Source: an uncultured Prevotella sp.
GTDB taxonomy: Bacteria > Bacteroidota > Bacteroidia > Bacteroidales > Bacteroidaceae
Direction: 5' to 3'
Assembly (NCBI GenBank): GCA_902477645.1
Contig: CABSIA010000157.1
Location: 1-6,449, forward strand
Length of the DNA: 6,449 nt
Part shown: piece by piece, positions 1-4,947 of the stretch
How the letters are laid out: each line of letters opens with the position of its first letter
Numbering within the stretch: the first letter of the stretch is position 1
Notes under the pieces: generated by a model
The model's input: only the letters and a program-made list of their open reading frames with translations
What the model was told of the DNA's origin: nothing
The model's database searches: none
Made by a program: the position numbers and the translations under genes

Positions 1-114
1 GACTACTACATCAGGCAGGCAAAGATTAAGCTCTATGCCCTGGAGGCCATTTTCTGCCACTGCCTCGGCATAAGCCTTGAAGATATAAAGAACGACAAGA
101 CCATAATAGAATAA
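1..114 (+). CDS. pyrB: Aspartate carbamoyltransferase catalytic chain, C-terminal end (partial)
   Basis: Only the last 37 codons are in the window, ending at TAA 112-114. The product would condense carbamoyl phosphate and aspartate in pyrimidine synthesis and form the catalytic trimers of the PyrB-PyrI holoenzyme in the cytoplasm. The call rests on the tail, which aligns with the last helix of Bacteroidales PyrB: YY, then RQA, LYA, EAI, and the ending LGISLEDIKND. It also rests on pyrI starting 6 nt downstream. Odd point: the family normally reads N-G-(L/V/I)-(Y/F)-x-R in this helix, but here the N-G pair is I-K (residues 9-10 of the fragment) and the R is L (residue 14). Whether this is natural divergence, decay or sequence error cannot be told from the fragment. 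Confidence 0.8.
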   Translation, partial: DYYIRQAKIKLYALEAIFCHCLGISLEDIKNDKTIIE

Positions 115-120
115 ACCACC

Positions 121-576
121 ATGAGCAAGAAAGAACGTTTGGTCGCCGCCATCGAAAACGGCACCGTTATAGACCACATACCAGCCGAAAAGACATACCA
201 GGTAGCATCACTGCTCGGTCTCGACACTCTCGACACACCTGTTACTATCGGAAACAACTTCGCATCGAAAAAGGTCAGGAAAAAGGGCATCATAAAGGTG
301 AGCGACAAGTTTTTTACCGACGAGGAGATCAGCCGCCTCTCGGTTGTGGCACCCAACGTGGTCCTGAACATCATCAAAGACTACGAGGTGGTTGAGAAAA
401 AGACTGTTGAGACTCCCAACGAGCTGAAGGGCATAGTGAAATGCAACAACCCTAAGTGCATCACCAACAACGAGCCAATGTCTACAATATTCAATTTCGT
501 AGACAAAGAGAAGGGCATCATAAAATGCCGCTACTGCGACAAAGAGCAGGACATCGCAAAAGTTGACCTGTGCTGA
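121..576 (+). CDS. pyrI: Aspartate carbamoyltransferase regulatory chain
   Basis: This 151-aa protein is the full usual length for PyrI. It is the non-catalytic chain that binds CTP/ATP and holds catalytic trimers together through a zinc site, giving feedback control of pyrimidine synthesis. The N-terminal allosteric domain shows the family signature GTVIDHIPA (residues 14-22), followed by VTIGNNF and a IIKV segment with K59 near the position of the nucleotide-contacting lysine of the E. coli protein. The C-terminal zinc domain has all four ligand cysteines: C108 and C113 in CNNPKC, and C136 and C139 in CRYC. The ATG is 6 nt after the pyrB stop, so the two are almost certainly cotranscribed and the subunits co-produced. 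The upstream sequence has no strong Shine-Dalgarno, as is usual for this phylum. The gene looks intact, in contrast to glyA next door. Confidence 0.95.
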   Translation: MSKKERLVAAIENGTVIDHIPAEKTYQVASLLGLDTLDTPVTIGNNFASKKVRKKGIIKVSDKFFTDEEISRLSVVAPNVVLNIIKDYEVVEKKTVETPNELKGIVKCNNPKCITNNEPMSTIFNFVDKEKGIIKCRYCDKEQDIAKVDLC

Positions 577-598
577 CGGCAGGCATACTTCTCTCATA

Positions 599-606
599 TA
601 TTTTTG
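599..606 (+). promoter_or_regulatory. Possible -7 box of a glyA promoter
   Basis: The octamer TATTTTTG matches the Bacteroidetes primary-sigma -7 consensus TAnnTTTG exactly and lies 51 nt before the glyA ATG in the pyrI-glyA gap. No TTTG-like -33 box is visible 19-21 nt upstream, so it is only half a promoter by sequence. Transcription of glyA by read-through from pyrBI remains possible, as no terminator hairpin is seen in this gap. Confidence 0.35.
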
Positions 607-657
607 AATATCCAAGATAAAATAATTAGAACAAAAACACAATAAAAATTCTGCACA

Positions 658-1928
658 ATGAAAAGAGATCAGGAAATTTTCGACCTTATCGAAAGAGAAC
701 ACCAGCGACAGCTGAAAGGTATGGAACTCATAGCATCAGAGAACTTCGTCAGCGACGAGGTAATGCACGCTATGGGCAGCTATCTTACCAACAAATATGC
801 CGAAGGTCTGCCAGGCAAGCGCTACTATGGAGGCTGCCAGGTGGTTGACCAGGTGGAAGACCTTGCACGCGAGAGAGTTAAGAAACTTTTCGGCGCAGAA
901 TTTGCCAACGTGCAGCCCCACTCTGGCGCTCAGGCTAACGCAGCCGTACTGCTCGCCGTACTGAAACCGGGCGACACTTTCATGGGACTGAACCTCGACC
1001 ACGGAGGGCACCTCTCTCACGGCTCACTGGTAAACACATCAGGCATTCTGTACAACCCCGTAGGCTACAACCTCAACAAGGAGACCGGACGCGTAGACTA
1101 CGACGAGATGGAAAAACTCGCACACGAGCACAAGCCAAAACTAATCATCGGCGGCGGCTCGGCATACAGCCGCGAGTGGGACTACAAGCGCATGCGTGAG
1201 ATTGCCGACAGCGTCGGCGCACTCCTGATGATTGACATGGCACACCCCGCAGGCCTTATCGCCGCCGGAGTTCTCGACAACCCCGTGAAATACGCCCACA
1301 TCGTAACCTCCACAACCCACAAGACCCTGCGCGGTCCCCGTGGCGGCATAATACTTATGGGCAAAGACTTCGAAAATCCATGGGGCCTGACCACAAAGAA
1401 GGGCGAGCTAAAGATGATGAGCATGCTTCTGAACTCAGCCGTATTCCCTGGCACACAGGGCGGCCCTCTGGAGCACGTCATAGCTGCCAAAGCTGTGGGC
1501 TTCGGCGAAAATCTGTACAAAGCATGGTAAGAATACGCCATGCAGGTTAAGAAAAACGCCGCAGTTCTGGCACAGGAGCTTATAAACAGAGGCTTCTCTA
1601 TAGTCAGCGGCGGTACCGACAACCACTCTATGCTCGTAGACCTCAGGACAAAATATCCTGACCTCACAGGTAAAGTCGCAGAGAACGCTCTCGTTGCAGC
1701 CGACATCACCGTAAACAAGAACATGGTTCCGTTCGACACACGCAGCGCTTTCCAGACCAGCGGCATCCGTCCGCCATGACCACACGCGGCGCAAAGGAAG
1801 ACATGATGGTCCTCATCGCCGCACTTATCGAGGAGGTTCTCAACGCTCCTGAAGACGAGCAGGTTATAACACGTGTGCGCCAGAAAGTGAACGACACAAT
1901 GAAGGACTATCCGCTCTTCGCATATTAA
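658..1928 (+). pseudogene. glyA: Serine hydroxymethyltransferase, disrupted by a stop codon and a 10-nt deletion
   Basis: GlyA is a PLP enzyme that interconverts serine plus tetrahydrofolate and glycine plus methylene-tetrahydrofolate, the main entry into one-carbon metabolism. The N-terminal part is readable from ATG 658: ELIASENF, NKYAEG, KRYYGGC, PHSGAQANAAV, the MIDMAHPAGLIAAG strand, and the PLP-lysine motif TSTTHKTLRGPRGG with K222 (codon 1321-1323). Lesion 1 is TAA at 1528-1530, where relatives have a sense codon (usually K) before EYA; the same frame then continues with family sequence (VSGGTDNHSMLVDLRTKYPD, TVNKNMVPFD, FQTSGIR). Lesion 2 follows R371 (codon 1768-1770). The V/L-G-T-P expected before A-M-T-T-R-G is missing, the frame hits TGA at 1777, and the tail continues in another frame to TAA 1926-1928 (ending YPLFAY). 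Restoring 10 nt gives 426 sense codons, the usual length in Bacteroidales. The intact pieces are 658-1530 (290 aa), about 1540-1779, and about 1776-1928. The first keeps the PLP lysine but lacks the C-terminal domain, so it is unlikely to be active. A sequencing or assembly error is the main alternative. Confidence 0.9.
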
Positions 1929-1970
1929 TAATCATATTTTTGACCACACCAAGCCAATCAGAAATATCAG

Positions 1971-2009
1971 GCAGTACTTCAGACAATAATATGAAGTACT
2001 GCTTTTTTT
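1971..2009 (+). terminator. Intrinsic terminator after glyA
   Basis: A perfect 10-bp stem (GCAGTACTTC at 1971-1980 with GAAGTACTGC at 1993-2002) encloses a 12-nt loop and is followed by seven T. It lies 42 nt after the glyA stop and would end the pyrBI-glyA block. Confidence 0.85.
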
Positions 2010-2019
2010 AAACATAGCG

Positions 2020-2050
2020 TTTCTTTTCAGAAAAACACTGTATAATCTTG
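2020..2050 (+). promoter_or_regulatory. Weak Bacteroidetes-type promoter candidate in the glyA-sigma gap
   Basis: TTTC (2020-2023) and TAATCTTG (2043-2050) are separated by 19 nt. Against the Bacteroidetes consensus TTTG-N19-21-TAnnTTTG each box has one mismatch. It sits just after the glyA terminator and points towards the hairpin at 2129-2193. AT-rich DNA gives such matches by chance, so this is tentative. Confidence 0.25.
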
Positions 2051-2123
2051 ATTTCTACAAAAACAAAAAAATCTGCCTCATTTTAATTAAAAACCATGCA
2101 AAATTATGCGACCTGCCTCATCT

Positions 2124-2167
2124 GCCATCGCAAGCGGCTTCAATGGCCATCGCAAGCGGCTTCATTG
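2124..2167 (+). repeat. Two tandem 22-bp repeats forming alternative 5' arms of a hairpin
   Basis: Copies 2124-2145 and 2146-2167 are identical except at unit position 20 (A in the first, T in the second). Both contain the core CGCAAGCGGCTTCA. Either copy can pair with the arm at 2170-2186, the second copy better (one mismatch over 17 positions) than the first (two). Confidence 0.85.
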
Positions 2168-2193
2168 ACCAATGAAACCGCTTGCGTTTTTTT
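2151..2193 (+). terminator. Intrinsic terminator with a long stem
   Basis: The arms CGCAAGCGGCTTCATTG (2151-2167) and CAATGAAACCGCTTGCG (2170-2186) pair over 17 positions, with one C-A mismatch (2160/2177) and a tight tip whose last pair or pairs must open. Seven T follow at 2187-2193. It fits rho-independent termination on the + strand. It would stop any transcript reaching it from the left before the sigma-factor gene. Confidence 0.75.
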
Positions 2194-2228
2194 CTTAGTA
2201 ATTGAATATACCTTACGTCTTTTTATGA

Positions 2229-2287
2229 AGATATCAAATTGTATGAACCGCACGATACGTTAACGGAAGTTAACGCCGTTGATATCT
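2229..2287 (+). promoter_or_regulatory. Nested inverted repeats upstream of the ECF sigma gene (possible operator or leader fold)
   Basis: An outer 9-bp inverted repeat (AGATATCAA 2229-2237, TTGATATCT 2279-2287) encloses a perfect 7-bp one (CGTTAAC 2258-2264, GTTAACG 2269-2275) with a 4-nt GGAA loop, which as RNA would be a GNRA-type tetraloop. A competing 5-bp pairing (AACGG 2262-2266 with CCGTT 2276-2280) would exclude both. The element ends 44 nt before the sigma-factor ATG. As DNA it could be a dimeric regulator site; as RNA a leader structure. No convincing TAnnTTTG promoter was found nearby, so the transcript start is unknown. The repeats are seen; the function is inferred. Confidence 0.4.
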
Positions 2288-2331
2288 CATGTATTTATAC
2301 GTTATTATGTCAACGACAGAACAAAAAAACA

Positions 2332-2841
2332 ATGACCGATAAAGAACTGACAAACCAAGCGCCAGAGCTGAGACGGCTCGCCATGAAGGTGGCAAGCCGA
2401 TGGAAGGACGCCGACGCAGCTGAGGATATAGCCCAGGATGCCATGCTCAGGCTATGGGCTATGCGCAGCGAGCTGCGCTCCGCCGATAATGTCGGAGCCT
2501 TGGTCTCGAAAATAGCATATCGGTTGTGTGTGGACGACTGGAGAAAACAGCGGACTGTGCCTTTAGACACCAGCTTGCCGCTACCAGACGAAAACACTCT
2601 GTCGCCCGCAAAGCTTTTGGAAATTGCCGAGGACGAGGAATGGCTGTTGCAGCGTATCAGCAAATTGCCGCCAATGCAATACCAGGTGCTGAGACTCCGT
2701 CAGGTGGAACGGAAAAGCAATGCGGAGATAGCCGCTATATTGGGCACCAATACCAACTCCGTAGCCACCCTGCTCTCTCGGGCACGCCAGAAAATGCTTG
2801 AGGAGATAAAACAACGCAACAAATACCCCAGACATATATGA
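2332..2841 (+). CDS. ECF-type RNA polymerase sigma factor
   Basis: A 169-aa protein with the two-domain layout of extracytoplasmic-function sigma factors, which redirect RNA polymerase to a small regulon on an envelope or stress signal. Region 2 spans about residues 10-75, with the core-binding helix around AEDIAQDAMLRLW (residues 30-42) and the -10-reading helix ending VDDWRKQR. A variable linker covers about 76-104. Region 4 spans about 105-160, with the helix-turn-helix in LPPMQYQVLRLR, NAEIAAILGTNTNSVATLL and RARQKML. An in-frame ATG at 2239 exists, but the added 31 residues do not resemble sigma factors and include the inverted repeats at 2229-2287. ATG 2332, with an A-rich stretch before it, is therefore the better start. 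The stop overlaps the next ATG by 4 nt (ATGA), implying translational coupling to the membrane protein. The ECF subgroup cannot be assigned by eye. Confidence 0.92.
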   Translation: MTDKELTNQAPELRRLAMKVASRWKDADAAEDIAQDAMLRLWAMRSELRSADNVGALVSKIAYRLCVDDWRKQRTVPLDTSLPLPDENTLSPAKLLEIAEDEEWLLQRISKLPPMQYQVLRLRQVERKSNAEIAAILGTNTNSVATLLSRARQKMLEEIKQRNKYPRHI

Positions 2842-3485
2842 AGACAAACGATAATGAAAGAAAAATACGCCAGCTGATAGAGAAATTCATGACAGGCGAG
2901 ACATCGCTCAACGAGGAGCAGGAAATTGGCAAATGGCTTCGCGAGACAGAACTGCCGCCCGAAGATTTACGGCCGTATAAGCAGATGTTCGAATATTTCG
3001 ATGAGGGAATGCCGCTGCCTGAGGAAACAACGCCCAAACACCATACATTACGGTATATACACTGGCTGGCAGCGGCATGCGTGGCTGCAATAGTGGGGCT
3101 GACAATATGGATGATACCATCAGAAGATTCTCCTACCGTAGCACAATCGTACGTGCCGGAAGAAAAACAACAGCCCTTGCCCAAAAACGACAGCATACAG
3201 ACAACCGAGGCTAAAAAAGACAGCACAAGACAACAGAAGACACCGTCACGCAGAAAACGGCACCATCACATGCGGAGCCTGCCAGAGCCTCCAGCCGTAT
3301 ATCTGGCCGAGGCGAGACTCGACTCCATGATTTGGGAAAACGAGAGAAAGACCGACGAGCTTATAGCAAAAACAAGACAGGAAGAGGAACGCCTCATTGA
3401 CAGTCTGTACACAGTCTGCAGACAATACGAGTTGCAGATTATTGCCATGAGCTTAGACGATGTTGAGGAAGTAATCGAGGAATAG
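2838..3485 (+). CDS. Single-pass membrane protein, probable anti-sigma factor or sigma partner
   Basis: A 215-aa protein starting inside the sigma gene's stop (ATGA overlap). Residues 1-58 form an acidic, helical cytosolic domain with IRQLIEKFMTGETSLNEEQE and LRPYKQMFEYF, a pattern I recall from Bacteroidetes proteins next to ECF sigma genes. One membrane span lies at about 74-93, followed by a polar, proline/lysine-rich linker with a basic patch RRKRHHH (138-144). A charged, coiled-coil-like helix covers about 155-200, and the acidic tail ends DDVEEVIEE. The lone membrane span, placement and translational coupling suggest it holds or releases the sigma factor in response to a periplasmic cue. 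No FecR domain and no zinc-binding anti-sigma motif (HxxxCxxC) are present, so the anti-sigma role is inferred from context only. Confidence 0.75.
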   Translation: MKTNDNERKIRQLIEKFMTGETSLNEEQEIGKWLRETELPPEDLRPYKQMFEYFDEGMPLPEETTPKHHTLRYIHWLAAACVAAIVGLTIWMIPSEDSPTVAQSYVPEEKQQPLPKNDSIQTTEAKKDSTRQQKTPSRRKRHHHMRSLPEPPAVYLAEARLDSMIWENERKTDELIAKTRQEEERLIDSLYTVCRQYELQIIAMSLDDVEEVIEE

Positions 3486-3487
3486 AA

Positions 3488-3535
3488 AAGTTGACGAGTA
3501 AACAAGTTGACGGGTAAACAAGTTGACGAGTAATA
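3488..3535 (+). repeat. Three tandem 16-bp repeats before the secreted-protein gene
   Basis: The unit AAGTTGACGAGTAAAC occurs at 3488-3503, with one change (GGG for GAG) at 3504-3519, and at 3520-3535 ending ATA instead of AAC. It begins 2 nt after the membrane-protein stop and ends 36 nt before the next ATG. The spacing of 16 bp is about one and a half helical turns. Each unit contains TTGAC, but no matching downstream promoter box was recognised. Confidence 0.9.
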
Positions 3536-3571
3536 AAGTCTATAATAACTGATAAGTAAAAAAATAACACT

Positions 3572-4444
3572 ATGAGAACAACAGTAAAAATTATCACCAT
3601 GGCACTGTTTGCCACAATGTCAATGCCGGCATTCGCTCAGAAAACCGGACAAAGTATTGCCGAGGCATTCGATGAGTTTGTAAATGTGATGAGTAAGGAG
3701 TATTACATAACAATGTCGTCAAAAGAAAACTACGACAAAAGCAGTTTCCGGCAGTACAATTTTGCTTTTCCCGCAAAAAAGAGGAGGTATTTAGGAGTAG
3801 GCTCATACAGGTTAGAAAAATTTAACCAGATACTGCTTCAAAACACAAAGAACGCAGAACGCTTTTTGTCAAAAAAGACAGGAGAGAAATCTAATATTAC
3901 AATGTCTGTAGAATACGGAAACGGCAGGGTTCAGAAGAGAATAGAGTTCGGGGTGCATAACGACAGGAACTACAATGTTGTGCAAGTCAAGGCAGAAAAC
4001 GACTCTACAATGCAATGTGTCTACGCATTGGTATGGCGCAACGAAAACGATTCTGTAAAAGGAGGTGTGTACAGAATATGCGAGCCCGTATTTCCATCAA
4101 AAAAATATAACTTCGGAACATCCGGCAACAAAGTTACAATTATCGAGAATACAGATGCCGCCAATAGCAAAATTCCTGTCGATATTGTTCCTAAAGACGG
4201 AGCCGACTTCATGTCACAGCTAAACAACCTGTACTCATTCTATAAACAGGGTCATAGCGACCCAAGCGGCATGATAGGAAGTTCCGTAATCAACCGCGTG
4301 CTGAGACTCTGCAAGGAGCACCACAGCCTGCTCAATGCCGACGAGCGTGAGGTGTGCCGCACAATACTGGCAAGATGGAAAAAATATTGTAACGACTACA
4401 CCCGCCGCGACCTTCTGGATCTGAGCATAAAATATATCAAATAA
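3572..4444 (+). CDS. Secreted protein of unknown function, third gene of the sigma cassette
   Basis: A 290-aa protein. The N-terminus is a clear signal peptide: basic MRTTVK, hydrophobic core, and PAFA just before Q23, a signal peptidase I site. There is no lipobox cysteine. The mature part has three visible regions: an N-terminal helix (about 24-50); a middle part rich in alternating polar and hydrophobic strands (about 105-195); and a C-terminal helical part with LCKEHHSLLNADEREVC (246-262), KYC and D-Y-T-R-R-D. No catalytic motif is recognisable. The C-terminal L-C-K...L-L...D-E-R...C pattern reminds me of a Bacteroides family found beside ECF sigma operons (possibly DUF6108), but this is from memory and weak. 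It lies 86 nt after the membrane-protein gene in the same direction, separated by the 16-bp repeats, and is closed by the terminator at 4477. Likely a target or sensor of the sigma system. Base composition is visibly more AT-rich than that of pyrI and glyA. Confidence 0.75.
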   Translation: MRTTVKIITMALFATMSMPAFAQKTGQSIAEAFDEFVNVMSKEYYITMSSKENYDKSSFRQYNFAFPAKKRRYLGVGSYRLEKFNQILLQNTKNAERFLSKKTGEKSNITMSVEYGNGRVQKRIEFGVHNDRNYNVVQVKAENDSTMQCVYALVWRNENDSVKGGVYRICEPVFPSKKYNFGTSGNKVTIIENTDAANSKIPVDIVPKDGADFMSQLNNLYSFYKQGHSDPSGMIGSSVINRVLRLCKEHHSLLNADEREVCRTILARWKKYCNDYTRRDLLDLSIKYIK

Positions 4445-4476
4445 AAACCTTTTAAATACAATACACGCATAGTCTT

Positions 4477-4519
4477 GTTCCCGAATGCCTCTCCCCTACC
4501 CCGCATTCGGGAACTTTTT
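4477..4519 (+). terminator. Intrinsic terminator ending the sigma cassette
   Basis: A perfect 12-bp stem (GTTCCCGAATGC at 4477-4488 with GCATTCGGGAAC at 4503-4514) has a C-rich 14-nt loop and five T. It lies 32 nt after the secreted-protein stop. Confidence 0.9.
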
Positions 4520-4568
4520 GTTTGTAACAGAACGGAAATCAGTAGCACAATATATTTTGGAAGCTACT

Positions 4569-4601
4569 AAAAAAGGCAACTCCTACGAGAGGAATTGCCT
4601 T
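4569..4601 (-). terminator. Intrinsic terminator of tRNA-Cys
   Basis: Read on the - strand, a 12-bp stem (arms 4601-4590 and 4584-4573, one G-U wobble) with a 5-nt loop ends in six U, two of which come from A-U pairs at the stem base. It starts 7 nt after the tRNA discriminator base. It faces the + strand terminator at 4477-4519. Confidence 0.85.
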
Positions 4602-4607
4602 CTGTTG

Positions 4608-4678
4608 AGGTACCTGGCGGAGTCGAACCGCCCTGAACGGTTTTGCAGACCGGTACCTAACCGCTCGGACAAGGTACC
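4608..4678 (-). tRNA. tRNA-Cys (anticodon GCA)
   Basis: On the - strand the 7-bp acceptor stem is GGTACCT (4678-4672) with AGGTACC (4615-4609). The T-arm is GGCGG-TTCGACT-CCGCC, and the anticodon loop CTGCAAA carries GCA at 4646-4644. The next base is U at the discriminator position, the identity element of cysteine tRNAs. The following bases read CAA, so CCA is not encoded and must be added after transcription. It has its own promoter and terminator. Confidence 0.95.
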
Positions 4679-4697
4679 CTGTTTGTTTATTGCGGTG

Positions 4698-4729
4698 CAA
4701 AGGTAGTAGTTTTATTTCATTCCACCAAA
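4698..4729 (-). promoter_or_regulatory. Bacteroidetes primary-sigma promoter of tRNA-Cys
   Basis: Read on the - strand, the -33 box TTTG (4729-4726) and the -7 box TACCTTTG (4705-4698) are separated by 20 nt, an exact match to the Bacteroidetes consensus TTTG-N19-21-TAnnTTTG. Transcription should start near 4691, about 13 nt before the mature tRNA. The -33 box lies within the last codons of the upstream small gene. Confidence 0.8.
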
Positions 4730-4932
4730 TTTTTCCCGTTCTTTTTTTTCAATAATCTCTCTTCCATTTCTTTTTGGCTTCGGCACCGCTGCTTAATATT
4801 CTTTAGCCTACAGCCCTGACATCCATCGCACAGACTGCCATTGCCTGTATTTGACAATGTGGAGACAAGCCTATGAACAGCGTATGCCAGGGCTGCCGCT
4901 AATATTAGGAATACTATAATGTATTGCAGCAT
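4717..4932 (-). CDS. Small Cys-rich single-pass membrane protein, FeoB-associated type
   Basis: A 71-aa protein with an N-terminal membrane helix (about residues 3-20, YIIVFLILAAALAYAV) and a short cytosolic part carrying C35, C38 and C41 (CDGCQGC) plus C50, followed by a highly charged tail. This layout (one helix, then closely spaced cysteines) is that of the FeoB-associated Cys-rich membrane proteins, which usually sit next to the ferrous-iron transporter gene feoB and are thought to help it. feoB is not in this window: the upstream neighbour, 15 nt away, encodes a DUF4861 protein. The cysteines could bind iron or another metal, which is inference. The family assignment rests on shape and motif only. 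It may be cotranscribed with DUF4861, and its 3' end contains the tRNA-Cys -33 box. Confidence 0.7.
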   Translation of the reverse strand: MLQYIIVFLILAAALAYAVHRLVSTLSNTGNGSLCDGCQGCRLKNIKQRCRSQKEMEERLLKKKNGKNLVE

Positions 4933-4947
4933 TTATTTTGTCCGTAT

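Larger units (their letters stand above)
2057..2193 (+). ncRNA. Candidate small RNA between two terminators
   Basis: A transcript from the promoter-like element at 2020-2050 would start near 2057 and stop at the U-run ending at 2193, about 137 nt. No open reading frame of note lies inside. The reason to suspect an RNA is that a strong terminator hairpin stands here without any gene between it and the previous terminator at 1971-2009. The segment also has a 9-bp direct repeat CTGCCTCAT (2073-2081 and 2113-2121). The 5' end is a guess. Confidence 0.25.

Noticed and set aside
208..702. - strand open frames opposite pyrI and glyA
   Set aside because: They are shadows of well-recognised + strand genes, without start context or family motifs.
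1528..1530. Stop-codon recoding (selenocysteine or pyrrolysine) or programmed read-through in glyA
   Set aside because: The codon is TAA, which is not used for either residue, and a second lesion downstream breaks the frame anyway.
2239..2331. Upstream ATG extending the sigma factor by 31 residues
   Set aside because: The extension lacks sigma-factor similarity and overlaps the inverted repeats; ATG 2332 gives a normal ECF length and an A-rich leader.
3491..3527. TTGAC motifs as -35 promoter boxes
   Set aside because: Bacteroidetes primary sigma uses TTTG/TAnnTTTG, and no suitable -7 box lies at the right distance; the motif repeats because the unit repeats.
3488..3535. CRISPR array
   Set aside because: The repeats are only 16 bp and directly abutting, with no spacers and no cas genes nearby.
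4485..4706. Small + strand open frame
   Set aside because: It covers a terminator loop and the antisense of tRNA-Cys and its terminator, so it is not a gene.
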